NCBI GenBank assembly: GCA_963707835.1
Contig: CAVPRI010000002.1
Location: 248,001 to 312,000 of the forward strand
Origin: Bog-473 sp963707835
Lineage (GTDB): Bacteria; Actinomycetota; Acidimicrobiia; Acidimicrobiales; RAAP-2
Length of the DNA: 64,000 bases
Reading direction: 5' to 3'
Shown: piece by piece, positions 7,793 through 16,444 of the stretch
Layout of the letters: each line of letters opens with the position of its first letter
How positions within the stretch are numbered: the stretch's first letter is position 1
Program-made: the position numbers and the translations under genes
The notes under the pieces: generated by a model
What the model was told of the DNA's origin: nothing
What the model saw: only the letters and a program-made list of their open reading frames with translations
Database searches by the model: none

Positions 7793-9190
7793 CTAGTCCG
7801 GTCCAGACGCACCCACTGGGGTGCCGGCTCCTGAGGGCGCCGCGCCTGCCACAGCAGGGGTGGGTGAATGGACCGGCGGCTTCAACCATCGCTCGAGCCA
7901 TGCCGAAGCAACGAATGATACGGCCACGGCCAAGATCACCACCGAGATCACCTCGAAGGCATCGGATTGTATGAAGACCAGCGTGAGAAGCACCGACGAT
8001 AACGGAAGACCACCGATCGCCACCGACGTCATCGCCCCGATCCCCATCGCCACCGAATCCACCAGAGGCAGACCGGGAAGGTGGGAGAAGGCGATCCCGA
8101 CTGCGGCGCCGATGAACATGCCGGGGAAGACGGGGCCACCTCTGAACCCCGCCAGGGAGGCACTGTAAGCGAGCCCTTTGCAGACGATCAGGAGCATGAT
8201 GGCTCCCAGTGACCAGGTCGCTGCGTTGTCGATGAGCGGGGACAGACCCGATTGACCCGAGAAGAGGACGAAATGCGAACTCTTTCCGGTCTCCTCGGCG
8301 AAGAACACGGCCAGACCGCCGATGACGAGCCCGAGGACCGGCGTCACGAGCACCTTGTGGCGTACAGCGAGGGGCTGTACTTGGAAGGCCCCACGTCGGA
8401 TGGCGGTGCCGACGACCGCCGCCACGAGACCGATGACGATGCTCCAACCGAACGTGCTCCCTGTGGGAAAACCGACCTTGGGGAGGTTCTGCACGCCGAA
8501 CGATGTGACCCCCGTGCTCGTAAAGTCGCTGAGGGCGACGAAGACGAGGGCACCGACACCTGAAGCCACGAGCCCCGGCAGCAGGATCACGCTGATGAGA
8601 CCGCCACCGATCCCGGCCGCCTCCAATAGCAAGAATGCGCCGACGAGCGGTGACCCGAGGAGGCTCGAGATGGCCGCGAAGCTCCCGGCGGCCCCGATGA
8701 CGGCAACTGCTTGCTTCGGTGCGTCCTTCTTGATGAGGTGCACGATCAGCACGGCGAGGACCATGCCGATCACGACCAACGGCATCTCCGGCCCCAGCAC
8801 GCCGCCCAAGATGAGCGTTGCCAGCGACGCAATGAAGACGCTGGGCAGATCCTTCGGCCCGAAGCTTCCCCCCATAGCGAAGCCCTCGGCGGGATTGTGA
8901 CCTCCGGTACCCGGCAGGTAGCGCAAGGTCAGGCCGACGATCAGTCCACAGAACGCCAGTATGGGAAGCGGCCACCACACGGGCGCACCATGAAAACCGA
9001 GCTCATTGGGAAGCGTATTGAAGAAGTAGTTCTGGCCCTTGTCGATCAGCTTCAAGTAGTAGTAGGCGACGATCGCGACCGGGATGCCCACCAGCGCACC
9101 CATGACGAGGAGCGCGATGTATCCCTTGCTCTTGACGAGTTCCAATGGTGAGGGAGGACTCGATGTAGCCGGCGCGGCTTCGTCAGGCAC
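7793..9190 (-). CDS. ClC family chloride channel/antiporter
   Basis: About 465 residues from GTG at 9190 with GGAGG 13 nt upstream. Multi-spanning membrane protein with the three ClC ion-path signatures in order: GTGGHNP (variant of GSGIP), LGPEMPLVVIG (variant of GKEGP with a Glu in the loop) and RGGPVFPGMFIGAAVG (GGIFAPSLFIG type). The C-terminal 30 residues are Pro/Ala-rich and probably cytoplasmic. Whether it is a channel or an H+/Cl- exchanger cannot be told. It lies downstream of the HdeD-like gene on the same strand, which fits acid or osmotic stress (inference). Confidence 0.85.
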   Translation of the reverse strand: MPDEAAPATSSPPSPLELVKSKGYIALLVMGALVGIPVAIVAYYYLKLIDKGQNYFFNTLPNELGFHGAPVWWPLPILAFCGLIVGLTLRYLPGTGGHNPAEGFAMGGSFGPKDLPSVFIASLATLILGGVLGPEMPLVVIGMVLAVLIVHLIKKDAPKQAVAVIGAAGSFAAISSLLGSPLVGAFLLLEAAGIGGGLISVILLPGLVASGVGALVFVALSDFTSTGVTSFGVQNLPKVGFPTGSTFGWSIVIGLVAAVVGTAIRRGAFQVQPLAVRHKVLVTPVLGLVIGGLAVFFAEETGKSSHFVLFSGQSGLSPLIDNAATWSLGAIMLLIVCKGLAYSASLAGFRGGPVFPGMFIGAAVGIAFSHLPGLPLVDSVAMGIGAMTSVAIGGLPLSSVLLTLVFIQSDAFEVISVVILAVAVSFVASAWLERWLKPPVHSPTPAVAGAAPSGAGTPVGASGPD

Positions 9191-9223
9191 TCTCGAGTCC
9201 TCCGATCCTGCGTGAACCGAACC

Positions 9224-9239
9224 GGCGGCGATCGCCGCC
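9224..9239. other. 16-bp perfect palindrome upstream of the ClC gene
   Basis: GGCGGCGATCGCCGCC between the HdeD-like and ClC genes. It could be a hairpin separating the two genes or a protein-binding site; no T-run follows. Confidence 0.35.
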
Positions 9240-9279
9240 TGGCCTATTCGTTTACAGCCATACCCGAGTCATACGACGC

Positions 9280-9840
9280 TCAGATTTCCTTTGCCTTGCG
9301 GACTTGCAGGCTTGCAGCTATCTCGACGATGCCGTAGACGATCATTCCGAGTCCGACGATCACGCAGATGATCGAAAGTGACAGGGACGGGTAGACCAGG
9401 CACAGGATCCCGATGATCGTCCCGATCAACCCCAAGATCACGGTCGGCCAACTGACGCCGCCATCGTCCGCGCTGAAGCCGTGGAACAGCTCCGTCACGC
9501 CTCCGATGGTCCAGAAGATACCGATGATGAATCCGAGGACAGCGACCGTCGTGGTCGTATGGTGCAACAAGATCAGCGCGATGACAATGGCGAGGAGCCC
9601 CATGATCACGAACCCGGTCCGCTCGCCCGACGCACCGATCGCCCGGATGAGCTGAACGACGCCGAGGATCAACAGCCAGATACCGATGATGATGGCGATG
9701 GCGTGTACCGACTTGCCGGGCTTGAACGTCAGGACGATACCGAAGCCGACCGTAATGACTCCGAACACCGTGAGCAGCCACCACCGCCGCCCGAAGTCCT
9801 TGACGCTGGCCGCCGTGTCGGTGGCACTCATGCTGGACAC
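9280..9840 (-). CDS. HdeD-like (DUF308) membrane protein
   Basis: 186 residues with six closely spaced hydrophobic helices and short loops (WWLLTVFGVITVGFGIVLTF, IIIGIWLLILGVVQLIRAI, FIIGIFWTIGGVTELFHGF among them), the pattern of HdeD/DUF308 proteins linked to acid resistance in enterobacteria. The GTG at 9840 is preferred to the ATG at 9831 because AGGAGG lies 6-7 nt before it. A near-palindrome at 9924-9939 lies about 85 bp upstream. The neighbours are other stress-type island genes. Confidence 0.75.
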   Translation of the reverse strand: MSSMSATDTAASVKDFGRRWWLLTVFGVITVGFGIVLTFKPGKSVHAIAIIIGIWLLILGVVQLIRAIGASGERTGFVIMGLLAIVIALILLHHTTTTVAVLGFIIGIFWTIGGVTELFHGFSADDGGVSWPTVILGLIGTIIGILCLVYPSLSLSIICVIVGLGMIVYGIVEIAASLQVRKAKEI

Positions 9841-9923
9841 TTGAACCCTCCTTTGAGTGACTGCACATTCATCGCCGCCACCGGCGATGCGGAAAGCGGC
9901 GATAGGCTGTGCCGTCGCACGAC

Positions 9924-9939
9924 GGTCGGGACCCCGACC
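9924..9939. promoter_or_regulatory. 16-bp near-palindrome upstream of the HdeD-like gene
   Basis: GGTCGGG-AC-CCCGACC with perfect 7-bp arms, between the stop of the gene ending at 9943 and the HdeD-like start. Candidate operator or short terminator. Confidence 0.35.
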
Positions 9940-9942
9940 CGT

Positions 9943-10386
9943 TCAGCCACGCCGCCGCTGCCGACGACGCATCCCCGCCACTGAGACCGGCGAGAGCGGA
10001 CGTCCCAACGGGTCGATGAACAGAGTGCATGCGCCTGATGACTCAGGCACTGAACCCTCGAGGAGCTGATACTTGTATCCAATCGAGTCAACTCCAATCT
10101 TCGGATCGCTCAACACCACAACGCAGTCCTCCGGTCGGTCATCTCCGGCGTCGATATAGGACAGGACGGCATTCGGAGGGTCCGCGGCAAAGTTGTTGTC
10201 GCCTAAGGACCAGCCTTCGACGAACTGTTCGTTCGTCATGTGACCAACGACTCGTTCGGGGCGGTCCGAGAAGTACAAGGTGGCGGGCGACACGCCCGCC
10301 AGCGTGAGCACTCCATCTGAACTCCTCGAACCGCTGGCCACTTGGACGAACATCTCTTCAACGACTTGCGTTTCGGGAGAAGTCAT
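9943..10386 (-). CDS. Conserved protein of unknown function
   Basis: 147 residues from ATG at 10386 (AAAGGGG upstream). No signal peptide or membrane segment. Distinctive stretches are SPATLYFSDRPERVVGHM, FVEGWSLGDNNFAADPPNAV and ALCTLFIDPLGRPL-like text near the end (actual: GACTLFIDPLGRPLSP). I recognise the general type as a conserved bacterial hypothetical but cannot name a function. It sits in the minus-strand run of stress genes between HdeD- and DUF1269-like proteins. Confidence 0.65.
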   Translation of the reverse strand: MTSPETQVVEEMFVQVASGSRSSDGVLTLAGVSPATLYFSDRPERVVGHMTNEQFVEGWSLGDNNFAADPPNAVLSYIDAGDDRPEDCVVVLSDPKIGVDSIGYKYQLLEGSVPESSGACTLFIDPLGRPLSPVSVAGMRRRQRRRG

Positions 10387-10453
10387 GCGAACCCCTTTCG
10401 TCAGTTGGCTGTCCCGGGCGTATCGGAATGGCACCGATGCCGAGGACAGGAGA

Positions 10454-10963
10454 TCAGCTGAGCTCCTGCGCCGTCTCCTGAACCGCCTTGTCGATGTCCT
10501 TGGGGCTCACGTCGAGCTCCTTTGCCGCGTGCTTCGCAGCTTTCAATCCGGCTTTGTTGATGGCGTCTTCAATGGTGCTTTCGCCGACGATGACCAGGGC
10601 GGCCTCACCGGTGTCGATGATGTCCCCGAACTCCTTGACATCGGATCGCGACATGCCCTTCCAGAGATGCCCTCCTACGCCGCCGACCGCCGCGCCGACC
10701 GCCGCGCCGGCGATAAGAGAGGGAGGGAACAGGATGCCAACGACGGCACCGACCGCCGCTCCGCCCCAGGCCCCGTGTCGGGTCGCCGTCTCGTCCTTGT
10801 TGACGTGGACCTTGCCGTCCGGGTCCTTGGTGACAACCGCGGCGTCGTAGGTGCCGACCATCTTCTCGGCGTGGAGGTCCTTCACGATGTCGTAGTCGGC
10901 TCGCGCCGCCATTTCGCTCGGGTACGTACCCACGTAGACAAACATGCCGTCGGGCTTTGCCAT
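10454..10963 (-). CDS. DUF1269-type glycine-zipper protein
   Basis: 169 residues from ATG 10963 with AAGGAG upstream. The N-terminal half is alpha/beta (FVYVGTYPSEMAARADYDIV), followed by an Ala/Gly-rich stretch (AWGGAAVGAVVGILFPPSLI, AGAAVGAAVGGVGGHLWKG) like a glycine zipper, then a domain with SRSDVKEFGDIIDTGEAALV and a helical tail. DUF1269 proteins are often in actinobacterial stress loci; biochemical function unknown. Nearest neighbours are a carboxymuconolactone-decarboxylase-like gene and the unknown 147-residue gene, all on the minus strand. Confidence 0.7.
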   Translation of the reverse strand: MAKPDGMFVYVGTYPSEMAARADYDIVKDLHAEKMVGTYDAAVVTKDPDGKVHVNKDETATRHGAWGGAAVGAVVGILFPPSLIAGAAVGAAVGGVGGHLWKGMSRSDVKEFGDIIDTGEAALVIVGESTIEDAINKAGLKAAKHAAKELDVSPKDIDKAVQETAQELS

Positions 10964-11019
10964 GATGTATCTCCTTTTCTAAGTTGATTTCAGAGGGTTT
11001 CGATTGGTGAAGGGGTTGC

Positions 11020-11346
11020 TCAGGTGCCGGCTTCTGCTTCAGCCACAGCCTCAGCCACGGCGATTGCGAACCCCAGGGCTTCCGCAATGTGCTCTGCGGC
11101 CGCCATGACCCGAGCCGTCCCGATGATGGGAGCGACGGCCACCAGGACGTCTTGCACCTGTTCGAGCGTGACTCCGGCTTCGACCGATGGTCCAATGTGC
11201 GCCAGGTAGGACACGGGGCGGGCATCGACGGCAGCCAGGGCGGCGAGTCGCACCAGGATCAGCTGGTCGGCATCCAGCCCGCACCGAGCGATCGATGCCG
11301 CAGTCATATCGGCGATGGTGTCCAGGACGGGGGTGTCGTCGGGCAT
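11020..11346 (-). CDS. Carboxymuconolactone decarboxylase/AhpD-fold protein
   Basis: 108 residues from ATG 11346 with AAGGAG 7 nt upstream. All-helical: LILVRLAALAAVDARPVSYL, then VEAGVTLEQVQDVLVAVAPI and GTARVMAAAEHIAEALG, as in the CMD Pfam family. The CxxC redox pair of AhpD is absent, so peroxidase-partner activity is unlikely. A half-site resembling a DosR/DevR box (11370-11380) and one copy of a 33-bp element (11448-11480) lie upstream. Probably controlled by the divergent LuxR-type gene. Confidence 0.75.
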   Translation of the reverse strand: MPDDTPVLDTIADMTAASIARCGLDADQLILVRLAALAAVDARPVSYLAHIGPSVEAGVTLEQVQDVLVAVAPIIGTARVMAAAEHIAEALGFAIAVAEAVAEAEAGT

Positions 11347-11447
11347 GGGAGAACTCCTTGGGTCGCGTCTTTGGGACTTTGCTATCAACGTGGAGGGTGT
11401 GACGGTCGGTCCGTCCTATGGAAGGTTCACACTCATGTAGGCGAAGT

Positions 11448-11480
11448 GTCATCACCTGCCAGCCGGATTCACCTAGGGGA
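11448..11480 (-). promoter_or_regulatory. 33-bp regulatory element, left copy
   Basis: On the minus strand: TCCCCTAGGTGAATCCG, six variable bases, AGGTGATGAC. The same element stands on the plus strand at 14144-14176. AGGTGA recurs with a 17-nt period inside it. It lies 102 nt upstream of the CMD-like start and points toward it. Confidence 0.65.
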
Positions 11481-11688
11481 ATGCCGCCCGCTTCAGGGTT
11501 GGTCGAAGTGCGGGACACAGATAGGAGCACGCGGCCCGGCCGCCGACAGCACCGTTGTGTTCGATCGGGTACCGCACCGCCTACCGGGGGACAGCCCTCG
11601 GGCTGACGTGCCTGGCAGGCACCATCAGGGGTCTGACGTCGCCCAGGAGGCCAGGCTCAGAGCGAGCGACGGAGTGCCGCATTAAGCA

Positions 11689-11710
11689 GGGACTTTGGTC
11701 CATAGACCAA
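11689..11710 (+). promoter_or_regulatory. DosR-like box overlapping a palindrome before luxR
   Basis: GGGACTTTGGTCC (11689-11701) matches the core of the mycobacterial DosR box GGGACTWWAGTCCC at all but two of 14 positions when the next base is counted. It overlaps the inverted repeat TTGGTC-CATA-GACCAA. It lies 27-49 nt before the LuxR start. Confidence 0.5.
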
Positions 11711-11737
11711 GGAAATCTGAACTGGCAAGCTAGCGGC

Positions 11738-14077
11738 ATGTCCACCGCGAGTGAGCCCCTGAGTGGTACGCGGGGGCCGGGTCGGTCACTCCGTGAGGTA
11801 TTGCCGGAGGCCCGTCACGACACCTCTGAACTGCTGGATTCCGCCGCGGACGGCGGGGGGCACGAGCGTGTCGGGCAGGCGACCCTGGTGGCCACGAAGC
11901 TGCGGCCGCCGCCCGTGCGCGAACAGTCGATCCCGCGCGATCGCCTTCTGGAACGTCTCCGAAGCGGGTCGGACCGCAGGCTCACTCTCATCGCCTGCCC
12001 GGCGGGCTTCGGGAAGACCAGTCTTCTCTCGGCCTGGTACGGGGAAGAGGCCGCCCGGAGGCGCGTTGCGTGGCTCACGCTGGACGAGGGCGATAACGAT
12101 CCTGTGGTCCTGTGGTCGCATGCGATCGGGGCGCTACGCCGCGCGAACCCCGACGTCGCCAGGTCGGCGTCAGTGTCCTCGGTCGTGGCACCGGTAATTG
12201 ATCTGGTCCTGCCTCGTCTGGTCAACGAGCTAGACGGCCAGGACGAGATCACGCTCATTGTGGACGACTTCCACCGCGTTTCTAGCGAACCGGCCCGCGC
12301 CAGTGTGCGGTGGTTCATTGAACATGCACCACCGGGTTTCCATCTTGTGCTCGCCAGCAGGACCGAACCAAGCCTGCCGGTGGCCAGTCTGCGCGCGCAC
12401 GGCGAGCTCCTCGAGCTACGGGCCGCCGATCTGCGATTCAGCGACGAGGAAGCGGACGTATTCCTGAACGGTCGCCTCGGGCTCGACCTCACAGCCGAAG
12501 ACATCGACAGTTTGGTGAGGAAGACGGAGGGATGGCCGGCGGGGCTCTATCTGGCGGCGCTCTCGCTGCAGCCCACCGCCGACCGCCAGGCGTTTGTGCG
12601 GACATTCGGCGGGTCGAACCGTCACGTGGTGGATTTCCTCGTGACGGAGGTGCTCGAGTCGCATGACCCTTCGGCGCAGGTGCTGATGCTCCGCACCTCG
12701 ATTCTCGACAGGTTGACGGGCCCACTCTGCGATGCCGTGATGGAGCATGAGGGCTCGGCGGCAATGCTCGATGCGCTGTCACGGACCAACCTGTTCCTCG
12801 TCCCGCTCGACGACGAAGCCGGGTCGTACCGCTTCCACCCTGTCTTCGCGCAGCTGCTCCGGGTGGAGCTCGAGCGGCGTGAACCGGGCCTGGCCCGTGG
12901 GCTGCACCGCCGCGCCTATTGCTGGCATCGTGATCACGGAACGCCCGACGAGGCGATCCAGCACGCCGTGGCGGCCGAGGCCTACGCCGAAGCAGTCGAG
13001 CTGATCGAAACCGTCTGGATCAGATGCGCCAACACGTGGAGGTACGACACCGTCCTGGCCTGGCTTCGGCAGCTCCCCGACGAGGTACTGAGGAGCGAGG
13101 TGCATCTGCTCCTGATTCAGGCGTGGGTGCTCTCACTGTCTGCAAGGCAGGAGGAGGCGGGGCGGGCCCTGATGGCGATCGACCGGCTGGGCGATCTGGA
13201 CGCGGGGCCGCTGCGTGACGGTTTCAGCTCCGCTCGGGCGAGCCTGACCATGCTGCAGGCCGCATTTCCTTGGGGAGATGCCGGCGCCCAGCTGGAACAT
13301 GCCCGCCAAGTGGTCGAGTTCGAGGGCCCGGGGTCGCCGTGGCGATCGTTGGCGTGCTGGGCGGTTGGCGTGGGCCTGTACTTCGAGGGTGAGCGTGATG
13401 AGGCCGACCAGTGGTTTGCGGATGCGGCGGCGCTGGCGCCCGCGAGCGCCCAGTGGCTGTCTGGTACGTCGTCGCTCGCTTATCGATCGCTGATCGCCGG
13501 CGAGCGGGGCCGTGGAGACGAGCAACGCACCCTGGCCGAGTCGGCGGCCCAATTCGGACGGGAGCATGGCACCGAGGAGGCCGTCGGCACGGTCCCTCTG
13601 GCGGTGGGGGCATCGCTGGCGGCGCGTGGCAGGCCCGAGGAGGCGCTGCCGCTGATCGAGCACGGGATCTCGCTGGCGCGGATCTTTGGCCAGCCCCTCC
13701 AGGTGGCCCATGCGCTGCTCGGCCAGGCGCCGGTGCTTCGGGCCCTGGGTGAGCACAAAGCGGCCACGGCTGCGATTGCCGAGGCGAGGTCCGTTCTCGA
13801 GCGCTGCCCTGATCCGGGGATCCTGGCCGACACACTGTCTGCCCTTGAGCGGCCAGCGCAGATCCGCCGCGCCCTCTCCGAGGATGACGAGCTGACGCCG
13901 CGGGAGCTCGGGGTGCTCAAGCTCCTGCGCAGCGATTTGTCGGAGCGAGACATCGGTCGTGAACTGTATGTGTCGCACTACACGGTCCATAGCCATGTTC
14001 GGTCGATCTACCGCAAGCTCGCTGTGCGCTCGCGGGCCGACGCGCTCGAACGCAGCCGCGAACTGGGCATTCTCTAG
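11738..14077 (+). CDS. LuxR family regulator with MalT-like ATPase (LAL type)
   Basis: 779 residues from ATG 11738. Domain order: an NB-ARC/AAA-like ATPase from about residue 55 with Walker A ACPAGFGKTSLL and Walker B-like LIVDDFHRV; winged-helix/TPR-type helical repeats through the middle (ARGLHRRAYCWHRDHGTPDE, then SARQEEAGRALMAIDRL and similar); and a C-terminal LuxR HTH (LTPRELGVLKLLRSDLSERD ... YVSHYTVHSHVRSIYRKLAV) in the last 65 residues. MalT/LAL regulators bind ATP and an inducer and recognise direct repeats. The two 33-bp elements on either side, each before a different gene, are the obvious candidate targets (inference). Confidence 0.92.
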   Translation: MSTASEPLSGTRGPGRSLREVLPEARHDTSELLDSAADGGGHERVGQATLVATKLRPPPVREQSIPRDRLLERLRSGSDRRLTLIACPAGFGKTSLLSAWYGEEAARRRVAWLTLDEGDNDPVVLWSHAIGALRRANPDVARSASVSSVVAPVIDLVLPRLVNELDGQDEITLIVDDFHRVSSEPARASVRWFIEHAPPGFHLVLASRTEPSLPVASLRAHGELLELRAADLRFSDEEADVFLNGRLGLDLTAEDIDSLVRKTEGWPAGLYLAALSLQPTADRQAFVRTFGGSNRHVVDFLVTEVLESHDPSAQVLMLRTSILDRLTGPLCDAVMEHEGSAAMLDALSRTNLFLVPLDDEAGSYRFHPVFAQLLRVELERREPGLARGLHRRAYCWHRDHGTPDEAIQHAVAAEAYAEAVELIETVWIRCANTWRYDTVLAWLRQLPDEVLRSEVHLLLIQAWVLSLSARQEEAGRALMAIDRLGDLDAGPLRDGFSSARASLTMLQAAFPWGDAGAQLEHARQVVEFEGPGSPWRSLACWAVGVGLYFEGERDEADQWFADAAALAPASAQWLSGTSSLAYRSLIAGERGRGDEQRTLAESAAQFGREHGTEEAVGTVPLAVGASLAARGRPEEALPLIEHGISLARIFGQPLQVAHALLGQAPVLRALGEHKAATAAIAEARSVLERCPDPGILADTLSALERPAQIRRALSEDDELTPRELGVLKLLRSDLSERDIGRELYVSHYTVHSHVRSIYRKLAVRSRADALERSRELGIL

Positions 14078-14143
14078 GGAGCGTCCAGGCGAACGCAACG
14101 GACACCGCCGGTCGGCAGCGCCGGCCACGTCTCTTTCAAGGCC

Positions 14144-14176
14144 TCCCCTAGGTGAATCCGCGCTGAAGGTGATGAC
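14144..14176 (+). promoter_or_regulatory. 33-bp regulatory element, right copy
   Basis: TCCCCTAGGTGAATCCG, six variable bases, AGGTGATGAC; inverted relative to 11448-11480. It lies 33 nt before the small gene at 14210 and points toward it. Confidence 0.65.
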
Positions 14177-14209
14177 GGGTCACCTGCCGGACTGTAAGGC
14201 TGCGTCGAA

Positions 14210-14440
14210 ATGGACCACAAATGGGCACAACCTCGCAGCTATCGGCTCGTCCTTCGCGGGGAGCTCGGCGATTCGTTCGGAGTCCTGTTTGACGGCATGG
14301 AATTGCAGCGGCTCGCGGGGACGACGGTGCTGACCGGCGACGTGACTGATCAGGCACACCTTCTTGGGCTCATCGAGCGGGCCCAGGAACTTGGCCTCGA
14401 ACTCGTGTCCGTCAATCCAGACCACGCAACGGACGGGTGA
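14210..14440 (+). CDS. Small conserved actinobacterial protein, function unknown
   Basis: 76 residues, no membrane segment. The pattern YRLVLRGELGDSFGVLFDGM, then GTTVLTGDVTDQAHLLGLIE and LGLELVSVNP is one I recognise from many actinobacterial genomes as a small conserved protein without an assigned role; a beta-alpha-beta ACT-like shape is possible. Start chosen at ATG 14210 (AAGG about 10 nt upstream, weak). The 33-bp element just upstream suggests control by the adjacent LuxR-type regulator. Confidence 0.6.
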   Translation: MDHKWAQPRSYRLVLRGELGDSFGVLFDGMELQRLAGTTVLTGDVTDQAHLLGLIERAQELGLELVSVNPDHATDG

Positions 14441-14534
14441 GGGCCCGAAACATGCCCGGACCTGCCCGAGTCGGGAGGATGGACGAGATCCGTCGCCTCG
14501 CCCTTGCCGGTCGCACCATCAGCGGTAGCAGGCG

Positions 14535-14717
14535 ATGAGCCAACTCACGAAGGCATTCTGGGTCAACAAGACGGGGTTCAGCCCGGCCGGGTGCGCCGCC
14601 GTTGGCGTGATACCAGAACCAGAGTTCTCTGCCGTGAGTGAGTCCGTCGGGGCAAAGGGAGTTCTTTCGGCTCCGATGCGTACCGTCGCCCAACGAGTCG
14701 AAGGGGAGCCGACATGA
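14535..14717 (+). CDS. Doubtful 60-residue ORF overlapping the next start
   Basis: ATG 14535, stop overlapping the CDR-like ATG (ATGA at 14714-14717). The overlap is the only supporting sign; the residues resemble no family I know. The rest of the 14441-14713 gap shows nothing else recognisable. Confidence 0.2.
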   Translation: MSQLTKAFWVNKTGFSPAGCAAVGVIPEPEFSAVSESVGAKGVLSAPMRTVAQRVEGEPT

Positions 14718-16444
14718 AGGTGGTGATTGTGGGGGGAGTAGCTGCGGGAGCGTCCACTGGTGCTCGCGGACGACGGCTCGACGACTCGGCCGAGATCGTC
14801 ATCCTCGAGCGGGGCCGCTACGTCTCTTTCGCCAATTGCGGCCTTCCGTACCACATCGGCGGTGAGATTCCCGACCGCAACAGCTTGTTGCTACAGACCC
14901 CCGAGAGCCTGGCCGCCTCGCTCGCCCTCGACGTGCGCACCGGCCACGAGGTGGTCGGCATCGACCCGGCGGCAAAGGAGGTCGAGGTGCGCGAGGTCGA
15001 GGGAGGGCGGACCTACCGCGAGGCCTACGACAAGCTGGTGCTGTGCCCCGGGGCCGAACCAATCCGGCCACCCATTCCAGGGGCCGACCATTCACGAGTC
15101 GATGTCCTGCGCAACATTCCCGACATGGATCGCATCATCAAGGAACTCGATGCCAATGCGACCCGGGCCGTCGTCATCGGAGGCAGCTACATCGGCCTGG
15201 AGATGGCAGAGGCCTTCCGCACCCGAGGCCTGGACACCGCGATCGTCGAGCGGACAGACCGTCTGATGCCGTGGCTGGACCCGGAGATGACCAGGATCCT
15301 CGATTTCCACGTCACCACCCACGGCGTCGACATCCGACTCGGCAGTTCGGCCAAGGCGATCCGTGAGGAGGGCGCGGACCTCCTGGTCGAGCTTTCCGAC
15401 GGCGCTGAGCTGATCGCCGACGTTGTCGTGCTCGCCGTCGGCGTCCGACCCAATGCGGAGCTGGCGCAGATGGCCGGGGTGGCGACCGGGCCACTCGGGG
15501 GCATCGGCGTCGACGCCCAGATGCGGACCTCGGTCCCCGGCATCCTTGCTGCCGGTGACGCCGTGGAAACGGTGCACCTGCTGACGGGGGAGCCGGTTCT
15601 GTCCATGCTGGCCGGCCCGGCCAACCGGGAGGGGCGCATCGCGGCCGAGACGATCTGCAATCACGAGAGTGCCTATCGGGGCAGCCAAGGGACGGCCATC
15701 GTGAAGGTGTTCGATATGGCCGCCGGCGGGACGGGACTGACCGAGGCCCAGTTGCGCGAGCGAGGGATCGAGCACCGCAAGGTGTACACCCACCAGAACG
15801 ACCACGCCGCGTACTACCCGGGCAGCTCGCCCATGTTCATCAAGGTGCTCTTCGCCCCGTCGGACGGGAGGCTGCTGGGCGCCCAGGTGCTGGGTTGGGA
15901 CGGCGTGGACAAGCGGATCGACGTGTTCGCGATCGCTCTGCGCGCCGGCATGACGGTCTACGACCTCGAGCACGTCGAGCTGTCCTATGCCCCTCCGTAC
16001 GGATCGGCCAAGGATCCCGTCAACATGATCGGATTCCAGGCCTCCAACCTGCTGAGAGGCGACATCGACCTGTGGTATGCGGAGGACTACCCGGACTGCG
16101 CCGAGGCGACGACGATCCTCGACGTGCGCACGGTGGCCGAGTTCGAGTACTGGCACATCCCCGAGGCGATCAACATCCCCTACACCGAGCTCCGCGCCCG
16201 GCTCGGCGAGCTGTCAAAGCACCGCCCGGTGTACACCTACTGCCGTTCTGGCTTCCGCAGCTACATCGCCTACTGCATCCTCCGGCAACACGACTTCGCC
16301 GACACGGCATTTCTCTCCGGCGGCTTGATCACGTTCCACGGGTTTCACCGCACCCCGCTCGAGGTGGGTCAGGGCGGCTTTCCGATCGTCGCCCACGCCG
16401 AGGACGAAATGGCGACCCGTCCTGGCGCCCTCGAGCACGTCTGA
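14714..16444 (+). CDS. CoA-disulfide reductase-like flavoprotein with C-terminal rhodanese domain
   Basis: 576 residues; RBS AAGGGGAG before ATG 14714. N-terminal FAD motif VVIVGGVAAGAST, the single redox-active cysteine loop SFANCGLPYHIGG (Cys42), NAD motif VIGGSYIGLEMAE, and FAD-binding ILAAGDAVE. Residues about 475-565 are a rhodanese domain with ILDVRTVAEFEYWHIPEAIN and the catalytic loop YTYCRSGFRS (Cys510). Fusions of this type reduce CoA disulfides, persulfides or polysulfides with NAD(P)H. It overlaps by one base with the FUSC-like gene, so they are co-translated. A role in sulfur-species defence is inference. Confidence 0.88.
   Translation: MKVVIVGGVAAGASTGARGRRLDDSAEIVILERGRYVSFANCGLPYHIGGEIPDRNSLLLQTPESLAASLALDVRTGHEVVGIDPAAKEVEVREVEGGRTYREAYDKLVLCPGAEPIRPPIPGADHSRVDVLRNIPDMDRIIKELDANATRAVVIGGSYIGLEMAEAFRTRGLDTAIVERTDRLMPWLDPEMTRILDFHVTTHGVDIRLGSSAKAIREEGADLLVELSDGAELIADVVVLAVGVRPNAELAQMAGVATGPLGGIGVDAQMRTSVPGILAAGDAVETVHLLTGEPVLSMLAGPANREGRIAAETICNHESAYRGSQGTAIVKVFDMAAGGTGLTEAQLRERGIEHRKVYTHQNDHAAYYPGSSPMFIKVLFAPSDGRLLGAQVLGWDGVDKRIDVFAIALRAGMTVYDLEHVELSYAPPYGSAKDPVNMIGFQASNLLRGDIDLWYAEDYPDCAEATTILDVRTVAEFEYWHIPEAINIPYTELRARLGELSKHRPVYTYCRSGFRSYIAYCILRQHDFADTAFLSGGLITFHGFHRTPLEVGQGGFPIVAHAEDEMATRPGALEHV

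Larger units (their letters stand above)
11347..11737. other. 391-bp regulatory gap between CMD-like gene and luxR
   Basis: No gene seen. It holds TTGGGACTTTG (11371-11381, half of a DosR-like box), the left 33-bp element (11448-11480), GGGACTTTGGTCC (11689-11701) and the palindrome TTGGTC-CATA-GACCAA (11695-11710). Confidence 0.6.

Noticed and set aside
14412..14693. 93-codon minus-strand ORF in the 14441-14713 gap
   Set aside because: No RBS, no family resemblance, and arginine/proline-rich composition typical of a shadow frame.
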